This document shows, piece by piece, positions 13,323-24,119 of a stretch of DNA of 64,000 bases. The stretch's first letter is position 1, and each line of letters begins with the position of its first letter. The notes under the pieces were generated by a model. It was not told the DNA's origin, made no database searches, and saw only the letters and a list, made by a program, of their open reading frames with translations. Both the position numbers and the translations under genes were made by a program. Origin of the DNA: Harmothoe impar (lineage: Eukaryota; Annelida; Polychaeta; Phyllodocida; Polynoidae); assembly GCA_947462335.1 (NCBI GenBank), contig OX381716.1, forward strand, positions 10,054,861 through 10,118,860, read 5' to 3'.

Positions 13323-16300
13323 TTTTATCTCAGTGGTAAGACATACATGCAACAATACAGAACTATCTGACTCATCCAACATTACAGATCTATGTTATTC
13401 AGCTTTTATGAACTGAGATGATCTTCTTTTGCTGAAACTGCTCATGATATTGTTTCTTTTTTATGAGAGTATGACTCTATTCCACAAGGCTACAAACTTA
13501 TTATGAAAGGGCTGTAAAATGCAATATACAGCAAACCCTGCATAGTATGTTTATAAAATAAGTAGGGGGCCTAACCAAGGAAGCAATAAAAAGATGTATT
13601 GTCAGTGTGTAATGGGCAGGCATACTAAGGGGGTAGTGCTGTATACATAACAGGATATGAGGTGGTTAATGGTGGATGTCCTATAAATAATGGTGGATGT
13701 CCTATAGATAATGGTGGATGTCTAGTAGTTGTTAGATCATGGATGGCCACTAAGGGGAGTCATGGTACCGGTAGGTCATGTGACTCAGGGCAAGAGATCA
13801 CAGACTCTACAGCCCCTAAATCAGAGAAGGTTCATTTGTTTAAAGCTCCAAATTCTTCAAGATCCAATGGTATACGTTCATGCTTGTAGCTGTACACTTT
13901 TGATAATGTAGTGGAACAATCTACACACAGCAGCTCTAGGTACATCAGCCAATGAAACCCTGGTCAGCATGAATGTAGCAGTCACCATACACCAACCAGG
14001 AACTAATGACAGCATGACACATATAAAGTGCAGGGATTTTGTCGAGCATCTCCTCAAGCAATTAAATGATCATGATATCAACCCTAACCCTTAACGAAGG
14101 AATAAAGCCTTAACCCCAAAGCGGCACATTGTGATTAAGTTATTCATAGCCTTGGTCATCAATATTCCTGAATGCAACCCCAAGGCCATTGTGTATTAAT
14201 GCCCTCTTCAATCCTAGAGTGATTAATTCTTCATGCTTTACCAATGATGTGTTTACACATCATGCTGTTGAAATTAAGTTTGTAAAGGTTAAGAAGCAGA
14301 AGAAGTAGATCTTCCCTTCTCATTTCGAGACAGCTTGATTAAATACAGAACAATGGAAGATCTGCTCTTCTCACGTAAAAGAGTCAAGGTATAAGGGGAA
14401 TCCTTCAGGACCTTTGCCTATTTGTGCTGAGGACCCCCACTGCCAGCTCTAGGCTTACTGCACTGCCCATCAGGGACAGCAGCGATCTATGGCCGGGGCT
14501 CAGGGACTTCCGCTGTGCACAAACCGCTTCCACTGTCTGCTTCTGGTACCGGGTTAAGATGTCTGGGGGAGCGGGTGGGAGGAGCGGTCGTTGATAACTG
14601 GACAGAGGGGAAGGGTGACAGGGGTGGGAGAGGGGCAGTTGGTGGTATCTGGTGAGCCCTGTAAGGGCAGCACTGTGTTTAATGGACACCACTAATTTGT
14701 TGCCACATGATACCTGAATGCAGCCCTGGTAAGGCCATTTCTACATCCCTACATCATGTCTAACCTCTGGGTTAATCCACTCACTGCCAAACTGAGGTAG
14801 ATCTATTGACTTGACATGATGTTACCCTATATAGATCACAGGCACTTAGGTACATAAGGCGTCAATGCCAGGTATAGGTACAACTTCTAGAGACACCCAA
14901 AATGCTGACACATATACCCTACTTCAGTGCAGCCAAATAAGGAAACATCAACCTACCTGCCAACCCATCTGGCCACATTCTTACCACTCCCACCAACCCT
15001 TTCACAACTCCTACAGCTCCTGTTGCCCGTCCTACCACTCCCACATCTCAGAACCAGCTGCTGCTTTCTCATATTACAGCCAGTCCACTGAGTAAGATGT
15101 GAACATAATTGGAGAACTCTAATTCCACGCTCCTTTGGGCCAGCCTTTATGTATTCTACCATAGTCTAATAACTCCTGTTATAATAGCTTAATGGATTTC
15201 AATTACATCTAGGGATTATGACAGTGTTGAAACATTGAGGGATTTTGTTTGTTTGTTTGAGGTAGGTCATATGACAAGGCCCTGTGTAATTACTAGAGTC
15301 CCTCAGATTAGAGCTCTGCATATCTAGTGTATTAGGCTGACTAAGCCTTTTAGAAACAACAGATGACTGAACATTCCGGCTTTTCTATACTCTATCTAGC
15401 CCCAGAATCAGCCACATGCAGATGCTAAGAGAGCTTCTAGATAGGAGAGCTGTTTTTAAATATCTATGTTAACCGGTAGTTAACATGTGTATATTGGTCA
15501 TTAGTATTCCTCACCCCTGCAGTGTCCGCTGCTACTGCTAGGGGGCGCCTTGGTTCTGAGCATTAGTGCTCCAGTCCCTCACAGGGGGTTACTGTGTCGT
15601 CGCCTTTTGCCGCGCGTTACACTCCACAGTTGGATATTTTTGAACTTTTGGAAGCCTTGGAGCGACGCATACGAGGGCGAGGGCGGAAATGCTGTTGTTG
15701 AATATGTTGTTTTGCAAAAAAGATCTTGAAAACGGGTAAGTTTTGCATTTAAATGCAAGTATCCAGCTGAAATAGGTCTAAGAGGGTGACCTCAGCTAGT
15801 GGTCACATGACCTACCACCAGCCCCCCTGGTGTCCACCAGCTGTATATACCCACTGCCTTTTATGGACATCCCCCTTTGACAATCTCATATCCGGTGTAA
15901 ACCATGCCACCCACCCGACCATGTGCATCCATTACGAGGTCACTTTCTATCCCATTAACAAGGTCAGCATTTTTATAGCTTCCTTGGTTACCTATTATAT
16001 GATAGGCAACCAAGTATCCTATAAAGATACTATAAGGTTCCTAGTATATTGTATATTATTTCCCTGGTATCAGCATCTTAGAATATGACCACTTCTTCTT
16101 TTCAGGCTGTAGATCATTGAACAATATATTTTTGCTCAGGACTAATTTTCCCAATAGACTCTCCTACTTTCTCATGAATGCACATTTAACTCCTGATATG
16201 GTCACCAGGCAAGTAATGCATAACTCAGCAAGGGATATATGATCCACAGAGATAAAAAAACAGCACATTATAATATTTTTTGATAACTGGAGAAAAAGAC

Positions 16301-16369
16301 AACTTGTCTGCAAACCCGTGGGGAGTATGGTAGTATGTCAAATAAGGCCATTGCATGATACCACCATGT

Positions 16370-16650
16370 TTTTATTGGCCTTATTTTATGACCACCTGTT
16401 GTTTTTGTTTAACAGGGCATAATTAATTACATAGCGGACATTAAAGGGAAAAATATTAGGCTGGAGGTTGGAGGAGGAGGAAGGGACAAAGGAATCAAAG
16501 ATATATCAGAACAGTTAATGAAGCATGGATCGAGGGACAGAGGCAGGAAATAACAGCTGAAGAGACATTGTGTAGGGATATGTAATGGACTAGAGGCAGG
16601 GCAGGATTTCTCACTTGGTAACAGTTCATTGAACACTCATATATTACAGG
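16370..16650. other. Sequence between copy B and the DIRS-type coding region
   Basis: No match to copy A and no match to the A2 repeat of the retroelement, so the retroelement's 5' repeat is missing here. No gene seen. Confidence 0.5.
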
Positions 16651-17384
16651 AGATTTTTCATTTCCCGGCCCTTGTATCTGCAAAACCAGGCCCACCTTGC
16701 GCGCAGTTCAATGCAGGTACCTGTCGCCAGAAAACTGACCACGCTGATGCCGGTGTTCGGCGTCTGCATATATGTTCCTACTGTCTATCCCACCAATGTA
16801 GGGCCCGCAGCCACCCTGAAAGTCGCTGTTTTGCTAAAGACGGCAACAACAGGAACCCCCAGAAGACAAAAAACGGGGAAGGCCAGGGGCAGTAGACCCC
16901 CCTCCTCCCCTGTGACACTGTTGTGACTTGTGAATTGCCCAATGCTAGTGTTGACTATGTTGCTTGTACAGGCCCTGTAGAGGACCCCCGACGTCTGTTG
17001 GTTTCCAGCTGCTCTACACCTGACCAACTCACCCACACCTTGCACTCACCTGTCCCACATGATGACACATGCACGCTTGACCCATATGTTGATTTTCAGA
17101 CGCTCCCTGACGAAGCCCTCATTGTTGACACTTTTGGGAATCCTGATAATATTGTACATGACACTCACTGTGACCCTGCCCTCTTCTCCATGATTTGCAA
17201 GGACGCTCCTGAAGCTCTCCCCATTGGCCCATGGGAGTTCCAGCGCACACTGGACGAGATATGGCCTTGGCCCTCCTCCCACGGTGTACTGATTGCCGCC
17301 ATGACATGGCCATATATGCCAAAGTCAGGGCCACAGCCTTGCCAAATTATCTTGCGGCTAGGGTCCCCCTCGCCACCCCCATGA
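16650..17384 (+). pseudogene. DIRS-type gag C-terminal part and linker, with in-frame stop
   Basis: A Cys/His cluster around 16698-16845 (FNAGTC ... HADAG ... HICSYCLSHQC ... HPESRC) is the zinc-binding end of DIRS-family ORF1 (Gag) proteins, which coat the RNA template. The frame meets TAG at 16893-16895 and stays open in the same frame to 17384, overlapping the RT frame from 17231. The N-terminal part of Gag is missing. The TAG could be a nonsense mutation or a natural ORF end; the open frame behind it favours a mutation. Confidence 0.7.
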
Positions 17385-18175
17385 ATCTTCCCCTGTGGAG
17401 GAGCGAGTTGGTAAACTACAGTGACTCTGAAATTTGTACGTATTTAGAGTTTGGTTGGCCGAGCTCCTATACCAGGCCAGCTTTCCCCACCACTAGTTTG
17501 TATAACCATGATGATGCCTCATTGCACTCTGCCCACATTGACAAGTTCTTACAGAAGGAGCTGGACTTTGGAACTTTGATTGGCCCTTTCTCTCAAGATC
17601 CATTTTTCCCTTACGCAAAAACCAGCCCACTTATGACAGTTGCAAAAAAGAACAGTGCAGATAGGCGGATTGTTGTTGACTTGTCCTTCCCCCCACCCCC
17701 GGGGCGTAGTGTGAATGCCGGCATTAGGAAGAATTGGTGCCAAGGCTGCCCATTTCAGTACACATTGCCTTCAGTCTTCACACTCTCAAAACAGGTCCAG
17801 TCACTCGGCCCCGCCTCATTTCTCTGGTCGGTGGATATTCAACGTGCATATCGCCAGCTGCTTGTATGTCCCATGGATCAGGCACTGTCATGCATTCACC
17901 ACCAGGGGGCTTGGTATATTGATAAGTCTCCCTCATTCGGCTGCCGCTGCTCAAGCACTCACATGCAGCGGGTGTCACAGGCTTTAGTGTACATGATGGC
18001 TAACAGGGGTTATACCACACTAGCATACATCGACGATTTCGCCGGCGTCCACAGCACCCTGGAGGAGGCTGAGGCGGCACTCACAGCTTTTGAGCAGCTC
18101 ACTGCCGACTTGGGCATCCGCCTTGCTCAAGAAAAAACAGTCCGCCCCACTCATACAATCACCTGGACACCCTAA
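17231..18175 (+). pseudogene. Reverse transcriptase of DIRS-type element
   Basis: The N-terminal part has the family-typical LPNYLAARVPL and EFGWPSSYTRP motifs. RT motifs follow: 'RRIVVDLSFP' (about 17660-17690), 'WSVDIQRAYRQL' (about 17825) and the catalytic YIDD at 18026-18037. The usual continuation after the YIDD domain (a WLG motif leading into the connection region) is cut: the frame ends at TAA 18173-18175 directly after ITWTP, while the next family motif, MTLSI, starts at 18178 in another frame. I infer a small deletion plus frameshift at about 18167-18178. There is no ATG at the frame's beginning; the N-terminus overlaps the Gag/linker frame. Confidence 0.82.
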
Positions 18176-18177
18176 CA

Positions 18178-18948
18178 ATGACCCTTTCAATCTCACAGGT
18201 AAAAATGCAAGAAGTTTTGTCTGAACTACAGGAATGGGGTCAAAAAACTAGGGCATCCAGGAAAGACCTACAGGTATTGAGTGGTACCCTCTTCCACATT
18301 GCAAACTGTCTACCTCCGGCGAGACGTTTCCTTGCCCGTGTTTTAGCAATGTTGCGTCGCGCCCCTCACCATGGCACCATCAAGATCTCTAGAGATCTTC
18401 GTAAGGATCTCAGGTGGTTCCTCCGGTACGCGAATGACTCTAACGGAATCCTTCTTATTCCAGACCAACGCCGCCCGGAGTGGACCCTGGAGGTTGATTC
18501 ATGCCTCCAAGGAGGTGGAGGGTACAGTGCCACACACTGTTATGCCTTCACATATCCTGACTGGTTGAGAGAGGACCGCCACATATTGCAGCTGGAGGCT
18601 ATAAACCTCCTCATTGCAGCTAGACACCTCGGCCCCCCAGAACCCGCGGGCTACAGGTACATAATCAAATGTGACAACCAAGCCGCTGTACATTCTCTCT
18701 CCACAGGTCGTACAAAGGACCCCTGGTTGGCAAGATGCGCCAGGGAGCTGTGGCTGATGAGCGCAGTGGACAATATCCAGGTCACAATTGTGCATGTCCC
18801 CGGGGCCCTCATGACCTTCTCCGATGCCCTCTCTAGGGCCTGCCTTGGCCAAGGAGAGGCAGGTCTTGCTCTTGAACTTGCAAATGAGAAAGGTGTCTCC
18901 TTCCTCACTGTCAACCTGATCCCCGACTTCTTTGACTCTGACCTTTAA
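18178..18948 (+). pseudogene. RNase H domain of DIRS-type element
   Basis: Starts with the MTLSISQ motif that normally lies downstream of RT in one polyprotein. RNase H landmarks in order: WTLEVDSCLQGGGGY (Asp, about 18480-18525), HILQLEAINLL (Glu, about 18580-18607), YIIKCDNQAAV (Asp, about 18660-18690) and FSDALSR near the end. The enzyme removes template RNA during cDNA synthesis. The frame ends at TAA 18946-18948, but the next sense codons in the same frame belong to the recombinase, so this stop may separate two ORFs or be a nonsense mutation in one polyprotein. Confidence 0.82.
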
Positions 18949-19947
18949 AATTACATTACAGAGACTCCCCTTCACCTAGAGGTCCAGGCGGCAGCCACGC
19001 TCCTGGCAGCAACGTCAGACGCCACAAGAAGGAACAGAGATCGACAGAGAGACACTTACCTGCATTTCTGTGCAGCATACGGAGTCCCAGTGCTTACCCC
19101 GTCTGCCCGGCAGGTGGCTCTCTACCAGCAGTATCTTGGTAACAGTTTCTCATCTCTGGGCTCAGTGAACAATTACCTCTCAGGGGCCCGTCTCTACATT
19201 AGTCTGCAAGGCGGAGACCCCTCTCAGTTCTCCTCCAGAATGGCCTTAGAAATGACTAAAGGACTCAGGACACATCTCAACTCCCCCCCGGTGCAGGCCC
19301 CGCCTATAACTGCAGATCAGATCAAAAAGGTGTGCCTGTATCTGGACAGGTATGAAGGTGCCCCAGGTGTAGTCTATAAGGCCGCCATACTGCTAGGGTA
19401 TTTTACCTTTCTACGCCAAAGTAACTTCACTGATCCATCAGGCCTTGCCTTCTCACCACACAACCTCAGGCGCCATGACATTACAATCGGGGCCACCGGA
19501 CTCCTGGTTTTAGTGTGTAGCTCTAAGACCATCCGGTCCCTAAAAGACAGTGTTGTCATCCCAGTGAACTACATGCCTGTACCTGTTGCCCATTGCCCGG
19601 TACTGGCCTATTCCACAATGATAACTCTAGTCCCGGCACCACCAGACTCCCCTGCCTTCCAGCTCCCTGGCGGGCGCCCCTTAACGAGCCCGGTGCTCCT
19701 CCGGGCACTCAGACGTGGGCTGGCATCCCTCGGTGTGAAGGATCCACAGCACTACACCCTTCACAGCCTCCGCCGTGGAGGTAGTACTCTGGCCGCCACC
19801 ATGGGGGCCGGAGTCGCTGATGTCCAAAACAAATGGGACTTGGAAGTCAAATTCGGTCTATACGTACACCCCAAAGTCATTGTATTCAGCTGTTCCTGCA
19901 GCTCTGGTAAAAGGTTTTGGTGTATGAATTTCACTGACTCTGCATAA
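18949..19947 (+). pseudogene. Tyrosine recombinase of DIRS-type element, frameshifted
   Basis: Same frame as the RNase H part. N-terminal SAM-like region with 'RDTYLHFCAAYGV' (about 19050-19086); catalytic Arg in FLRQSNF (codon 19414-19416), the H-x-x-R box in LHSLRRGG (19759-19782). The frame then changes: after about 19823-19835 the family-typical GTWKS motif and the nucleophilic Tyr region (about 19857-19867) lie in a different frame, which ends at a TGA near 19922-19924, right at the start of repeat B1. A one-base change in the A-rich 'ccaaaacaaa' is the likely cause. The enzyme would integrate circular cDNA; this copy lacks an in-frame nucleophile. Confidence 0.8.
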
Positions 19948-20324
19948 AACATCTGACTAAGCTGGACGCTGAAATGTGCTCATAATCAATATTCATATTA
20001 CCAAGTTATCTTGATTACTGTAAAACCTGCAATTGATTTGTATTATCTATTGACTTACAGTATTATTATCTAGGCAACTTGTGCCTTGGGCGCTGACCCT
20101 ACTGTTGTTTAATTGTATGTTGACCTGCTGGTCCTGTCACTTTAATATACCTGGGCGCGGCTTGCCCCCGGTATTCTTACACACTTTTGATCTGTTGATC
20201 ACCAGTTTCATATGACATGTTTATTCCCCGTTACTGTTGGTGATGGTTCATGATTATCGTGATATGTTCTAGTAATAAACATGTATAATTTTCCAAACAT
20301 AAATTGTGTGTTGACGTTGTCTAT
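19916..20324 (+). repeat. DIRS-type repeat B1
   Basis: 409 bp, repeated almost exactly at 20671-21079. Starts TTTGGTGTATGAATTTCACT and ends GACGTTGTCTAT. It overlaps the end of the recombinase ORF and carries an AATAAA near its 3' end (about 20274). Confidence 0.95.
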
Positions 20325-20670
20325 ATGAAAGTAATGCTAGCATTGCTTCTTAATCGACAACTCAGCGCGCCAAATCATTTAACCTCGACGCCTCCTTCAT
20401 GTTACCCTGGGCGCCCTCTGTCTTATAATGTATGCACTATTATGTAAATTGTATATACTCTCAAACCATGTCCCCGGCGCCCAGTAATCTCGAACCAGGT
20501 CTGCGCGTGCGCAACTCTGTATAGCCTCGATACTTCCGGTAAAATAATAGCCTCAAAGCCGGCTCTTCCCAGCCCGCCATGTTTGAAATACTCGGCCATT
20601 CGACCGACGGGAACCTCCAGGTGAAGTTCTTTTCCCCACCCACCTGCTCCCGGTACTGTTTACCTTTTTG
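20325..20670 (+). repeat. DIRS-type repeat A2 (partner A1 missing)
   Basis: 346 bp between B1 and B2, GC-richer than its surroundings. In split-direct-repeat elements this unit is a copy of the 5' terminal repeat; no partner occurs upstream of the gag fragment, which supports a 5' truncation. It probably holds promoter sequence, since the A repeat is the 5' end of a full element. Confidence 0.7.
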
Positions 20671-21079
20671 TTTGGTGTATGAATTTCACTGACTCTGCAT
20701 AAAACATCTGACTAAGCTGGACGCTGAAATGTGCTCATAATCAATATTCATATTACCAAGTTATCTTGATTACTGTAAAAACTGCAATTGATTTGTATTA
20801 TCTATTGACTTACAGTATTATTATCTAGGCAACTTGTGCCTTGGGCGCTGACCCTACTGTTGTTTAATTGTATGTTGACCTGCTGGTCCTGTCACTTTAA
20901 TATACCTGGGCACGGCTTGCCCCCGGTATTCTTACACACTTTTGATCTGTTGATCACCAGTTTCATATGACATGTTTATTCCCCGTTACTGTTGGTGATG
21001 GTTCATGATTATCGTGATATGTTCTAGTAATAAACATGTATAATTTTCCAAACATAAATTGTGTGTTGACGTTGTCTAT
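20671..21079 (+). repeat. DIRS-type repeat B2
   Basis: Second copy of B1; visible differences are AAAACCTGC vs AAAAACTGC and GGGCGCGG vs GGGCACGG. Its end at 21079 is the right boundary of the retroelement. Confidence 0.95.
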
Positions 21080-21089
21080 TACTAGCTAG

Positions 21090-21570
21090 TGCTGCATTTA
21101 TATATAAACAGCTTAGTTAGCAGTATACACACAAACTATGATGCCATCTAATGCTTAATATGTATATTATGCAATTTTTACCTCAGCTGAATCTAAATGT
21201 AGTCTACATATGAATGCACTAAGAGGAATTTCTTGTGATGTCTTGGGTTGGTATGTCATAATGCCATTTGATGTAACCTTGATGATTAGAGCTAGATGGA
21301 CCTGGGATGTTGATACACAGTTCATGTGCAAATTGTAATGCCCAACTCTACCCTGGCCTGGGGAAACCCCAACTGTGTCTAAAACTAGACTTCATCTGTA
21401 GGCCATGCACACATGTAGAGGCTCTGCACGCCTCTCCTCATGACGTCATGAGTGGAGCCTTGTACGTCACACCCTGTGGTCCTGTGACATAAGGAGAACC
21501 CATCATGTGATGTCACATGGGGCTAAGAGTGGGAAGGACCTGAATTGTTGATAAGGACTGTCAACATGGG
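21090..21570 (+). repeat. Segmental duplication copy B, part after the retroelement
   Basis: Resumes homology to copy A at about 9425-9850 ('tgatgccatctaatgc', 'cctggggaaacccca', 'catgagtggagccttgt', 'gaattgttgataaggact'). Contains a perfect TGACGTCA near 21441. Confidence 0.75.
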
Positions 21571-22387
21571 ATACTGGATGCACACTGGAGGGTTTGGGGG
21601 TTAAGCAATTAGCTCTGTTGTTGGATAAGACTCTTAACCCTTTAAGGACGGATGTTGCGAAAATATCCCGTTTGTCGACATAATGCACCAATGCAGACCA
21701 GACGAGTAACTTGCAGATGCTGCATCGGTACATCACAGACCCTAAGGGAGTTTCTTAACTTTAAGGGTCAGCATGATGTTTGAATGCAGCACTGGCGAGT
21801 TACTCACCAGGGCTGCATTAATGCATCATAATGACCAAGGACATGATGAATTATTGCATTATGCCATCCTTTAAGGGTCAACGGTATATTACATCGTAAC
21901 TATGGTAGTTTTCAGGAGTAGTGTTGCAGATAGTTATTAAGCATCATTCAGCATCTCAATGTCACAGCAATTCTGATAATGAGTACATCCAATAATCCAG
22001 GATGTTGACCAATGACATGATTCCTTTACTACCTATTCTTTTTAGGTCAAATACCTATCATTGTTGCCAAATTTGATCTCAATGGCTAATAATTGTCAAA
22101 AGGCAAATAAAAACATGCAAATCGTGATCCTCTCTGTTGAAAATACTCCATATACAAACAATGCCATTTTCTTCCCTCAATCTACAGAAGAGGTCCCATA
22201 GTCTGAAAGCTGAAAATTAAGATGGCTTTAAGGTTACTTTTTGTCATGAATGTGAGGAGATATAACATAGGTACTTTGTAATATAAGACAGAATAAACAG
22301 ATCTCTTTGTTAAGTATGAATAATATTTATCTATTAACTCGTCCTCTTTTTTAGGTGAGTTACGTTTCCTGACAAAAGTAAGGTAAG
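21570..22387. other. Left flank of the Polinton, no gene
   Basis: Non-coding. Contains inverted motifs around 'catgatgcattaaggca'-type sequence (21770-21870) that recur at 48490-48560 and 53100-53190. The six bases 22382-22387 (GGTAAG) are the left target duplication of the Polinton. Confidence 0.6.
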
Positions 22388-22869
22388 AGTAGTGTATAGC
22401 GGGGCATGTGCATGGGAATTTTGCTTAATCTAGTCTATCTGGATAACCTTATTACTTCTTACTGCACTATTACTAATGACACTTGCAAAATGAACATATT
22501 ATTGAAAACCTCATTCTTATCTCCTTCTTTCTCTTTACTTTTCAAAAAGATATTTTATTATCTTGAGAGACATATTTCAGATATCACGTTGTACGTTAAA
22601 CCTCACATAACATAATGTGTAGAAGGACATAGAAACAACTATTGTATTGACTGAAAACTGCATTTATTTTGTGGGAAGTTTCCCCAACGCACATTTGTTC
22701 TTACGCATGAAAACAATATATATATATTATCTTATCAACCTATTTTGACTATTCCTATGATTCTTCCTGATAATTTCATATTCATAGGATATCACACTGG
22801 TTATGACCTGAGGTTAACATGGTACACAGCACAACACACCTGCATCACTTAACCCATCACCTATACCTC
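22388..22869 (+). repeat. Polinton left terminal inverted repeat
   Basis: 482 bp matching the reverse complement of 44604-45083 with a few percent differences and tiny indels. Similarity ends after 'cctatacctc'. Short ORFs inside are not conserved as protein and are not genes. Confidence 0.95.
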
Positions 22870-22878
22870 TATATGAAT

Positions 22879-22899
22879 GGTAAGGTCACTAACCTTACC
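22879..22899 (+). repeat. Left subterminal palindrome
   Basis: GGTAAGGT-cacta-ACCTTACC, immediately inside the left TIR. A comparable palindrome (GTTAAGGT-tacta-ACCTTAAC) lies at 44479-44499 inside the right TIR. Possibly a recognition site for replication or integration proteins (inference). Confidence 0.7.
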
Positions 22900-23050
22900 A
22901 CTTCACTGTTTTATCTCATGCATAATGCAACATATTGGGAGTGTAGTTTCATTCATCAAAACAACTTTCTCTATACTTCACTGGTTTATCTCATGCATAT
23001 TGCAACAGAGGGGGATTTTCTTTAAAAGTGTTCCATGAAAACAACTTTCA
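22900..23050 (+). repeat. Subterminal direct repeats
   Basis: Two ~70-bp units beginning 'acttcactg(t/g)tttatctcatg' at 22900 and 22976 and each ending in 'aaaacaactttc'. One inverted counterpart of the unit start is at about 44456-44480. Repeated subterminal motifs suggest a protein-binding region near the element end. Confidence 0.75.
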
Positions 23051-23758
23051 TTTGTCATTCTTCACATCACAGAGCAATGGATATTTATCAGGTACATCGA
23101 GAAGATCCTGTGGAAATAACATGTATATTTGACTATGCCCGTAAAATAATAAATGAAATCAGACGAGTCATGTATAATGTTCTGAGAAAAACGGGTAAGG
23201 AATTGTTCAGTTATACTTTTGCCACCAGGTGGAATATAATTCAATCCACATCCTCATTTTGTCTCTCTCCTACATATAAAAGTATTATGGTTTTGTTCCA
23301 GTCAGCAGTGTCTTGTGCTGTGTCTTACTGTATACAACATCTTAATCTTTACCCTTTCGAAACATCAGGATGGATATTGATAGTATGTTCACATTTAACT
23401 GGATTACAGTCGGATGTAAATTAAGCCTTTTCCTTATTTTCTTGTTTCACATCTTAAATCTCATAATTTATTGTGAATATTATTTATACCATTTTCCAGA
23501 TAACCTGAGGGACCAGGAAGTGAAAACTTTAGCATGTACATCAGAAACAATCGAAAATCTCACTTCTATACACACTCGTATGGACTCTGAGCGTGGACTG
23601 AGGGATCTTAATCACAAGCTTGATATTATATTTCATCTCAACTCAAAACCTACAGGATGTGGTTTTACATGTAGTAACAATACTTGTGAAATGTGAATAA
23701 AGAGAGAGTGACAAATAATGAAATGTCAAAACTTTCATTTGTCATTCTTCACATCACA
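23043..23758 (+). repeat. 29-bp direct repeat flanking the small gene
   Basis: The 29 bases beginning AACTTTCATTTGTCATTC occur at 23043-23071 and again at 23730-23758 without a mismatch. Confidence 0.9.
23077..23696 (+). CDS. Small spliced Polinton gene, unknown function
   Basis: Two exons, 23077-23194 and 23500-23696, joined by a GT-AG intron (donor ACGG|GTAAGG, acceptor TTTTCCAG); phase 1 is kept and the spliced frame is 104 codons. Exon 1 is charged and helical-looking ('DYARKIINEIRRVMYN'); exon 2 ends with a Cys cluster (CGFTCSNNTC). The stop is followed directly by AATAAA at 23697-23702. A 29-bp perfect direct repeat brackets the gene (23043-23071 and 23730-23758). I do not recognise the protein; its position at the left end beside the TIR suggests an early or accessory gene. 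Moderate confidence, because it rests on splice signals and phase. Confidence 0.55.
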
Positions 23759-24000
23759 TTTTTTTGTTGTTTTATTTTCTTTTATATAAATATAAACCAA
23801 TGTCATAAAAAATCAGCACCGCTTACCGATTTGTAGTATGGATAAAACAACAATGCATCAATGCTAATCAATCATACATGCATCTAACTCACATCAATGC
23901 CGAACTATCTAGATACACTCATCTTAACCTATTGCCATCTTATTCATCTTGTACTTATTCACTTTCATGAATTATTCAGCAGCTTGATTCACATCCACCC

Positions 24001-24008
24001 TATATAAG
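24001..24008 (+). promoter_or_regulatory. TATA box of polymerase gene
   Basis: TATATAAG in 'accctatataagcag', about 110 bp upstream of the inferred ATG at 24120, with no ORF between. Start of transcription expected about 30 bp downstream. Confidence 0.65.
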
Positions 24009-24119
24009 CAGTGATGTTATACTATCATGATCATTTCAGGTGTACCTTCTTTTCCATGAATATATACCTTATCACTATACTTTTAAAACATATATTACTT
24101 CTACAGAATATAACATGAT

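Larger units (their letters stand above)
10325..16370 (+). repeat. Segmental duplication, copy B (main part)
   Basis: Colinear with copy A from 3455. It differs by several clear insertions: about 10997-11265 (hairpin element), 13096-13322 (MITE), about 13480-14070, and a replaced spacer at about 15460-15690. Similarity stops near 16370 before the DIRS-type element and resumes after it at about 21090. Confidence 0.8.
16650..21079 (+). mobile_element. DIRS/Ngaro-type retroelement, 5' truncated
   Basis: Order of parts: gag zinc-knuckle, linker, reverse transcriptase, DIRS-type RNase H, tyrosine recombinase, then repeat B1 (19916-20324), A2 (20325-20670), B2 (20671-21079). RT plus a tyrosine recombinase instead of a DDE integrase defines the DIRS order; the split direct-repeat arrangement A1-ORFs-B1-A2-B2 is known from Ngaro/PAT-type members rather than the inverted-repeat DIRS1 type. 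A1 and most of gag are absent. B1 and B2 differ at only about two visible positions in 409 bp, suggesting recent insertion, yet the coding frames are broken at several points. It sits inside segmental copy B. Confidence 0.88.

Noticed and set aside
18499..18975. Minus-strand ORF of 158 codons opposite RNase H
   Set aside because: Antisense of a clear RNase H domain; no signals of its own.
22406..22615. ORF of 69 codons in the left Polinton TIR, mirrored by 44817-45065
   Set aside because: Both lie in the inverted repeats, so similarity follows from the TIR itself; no start context, domain or transcript signal.
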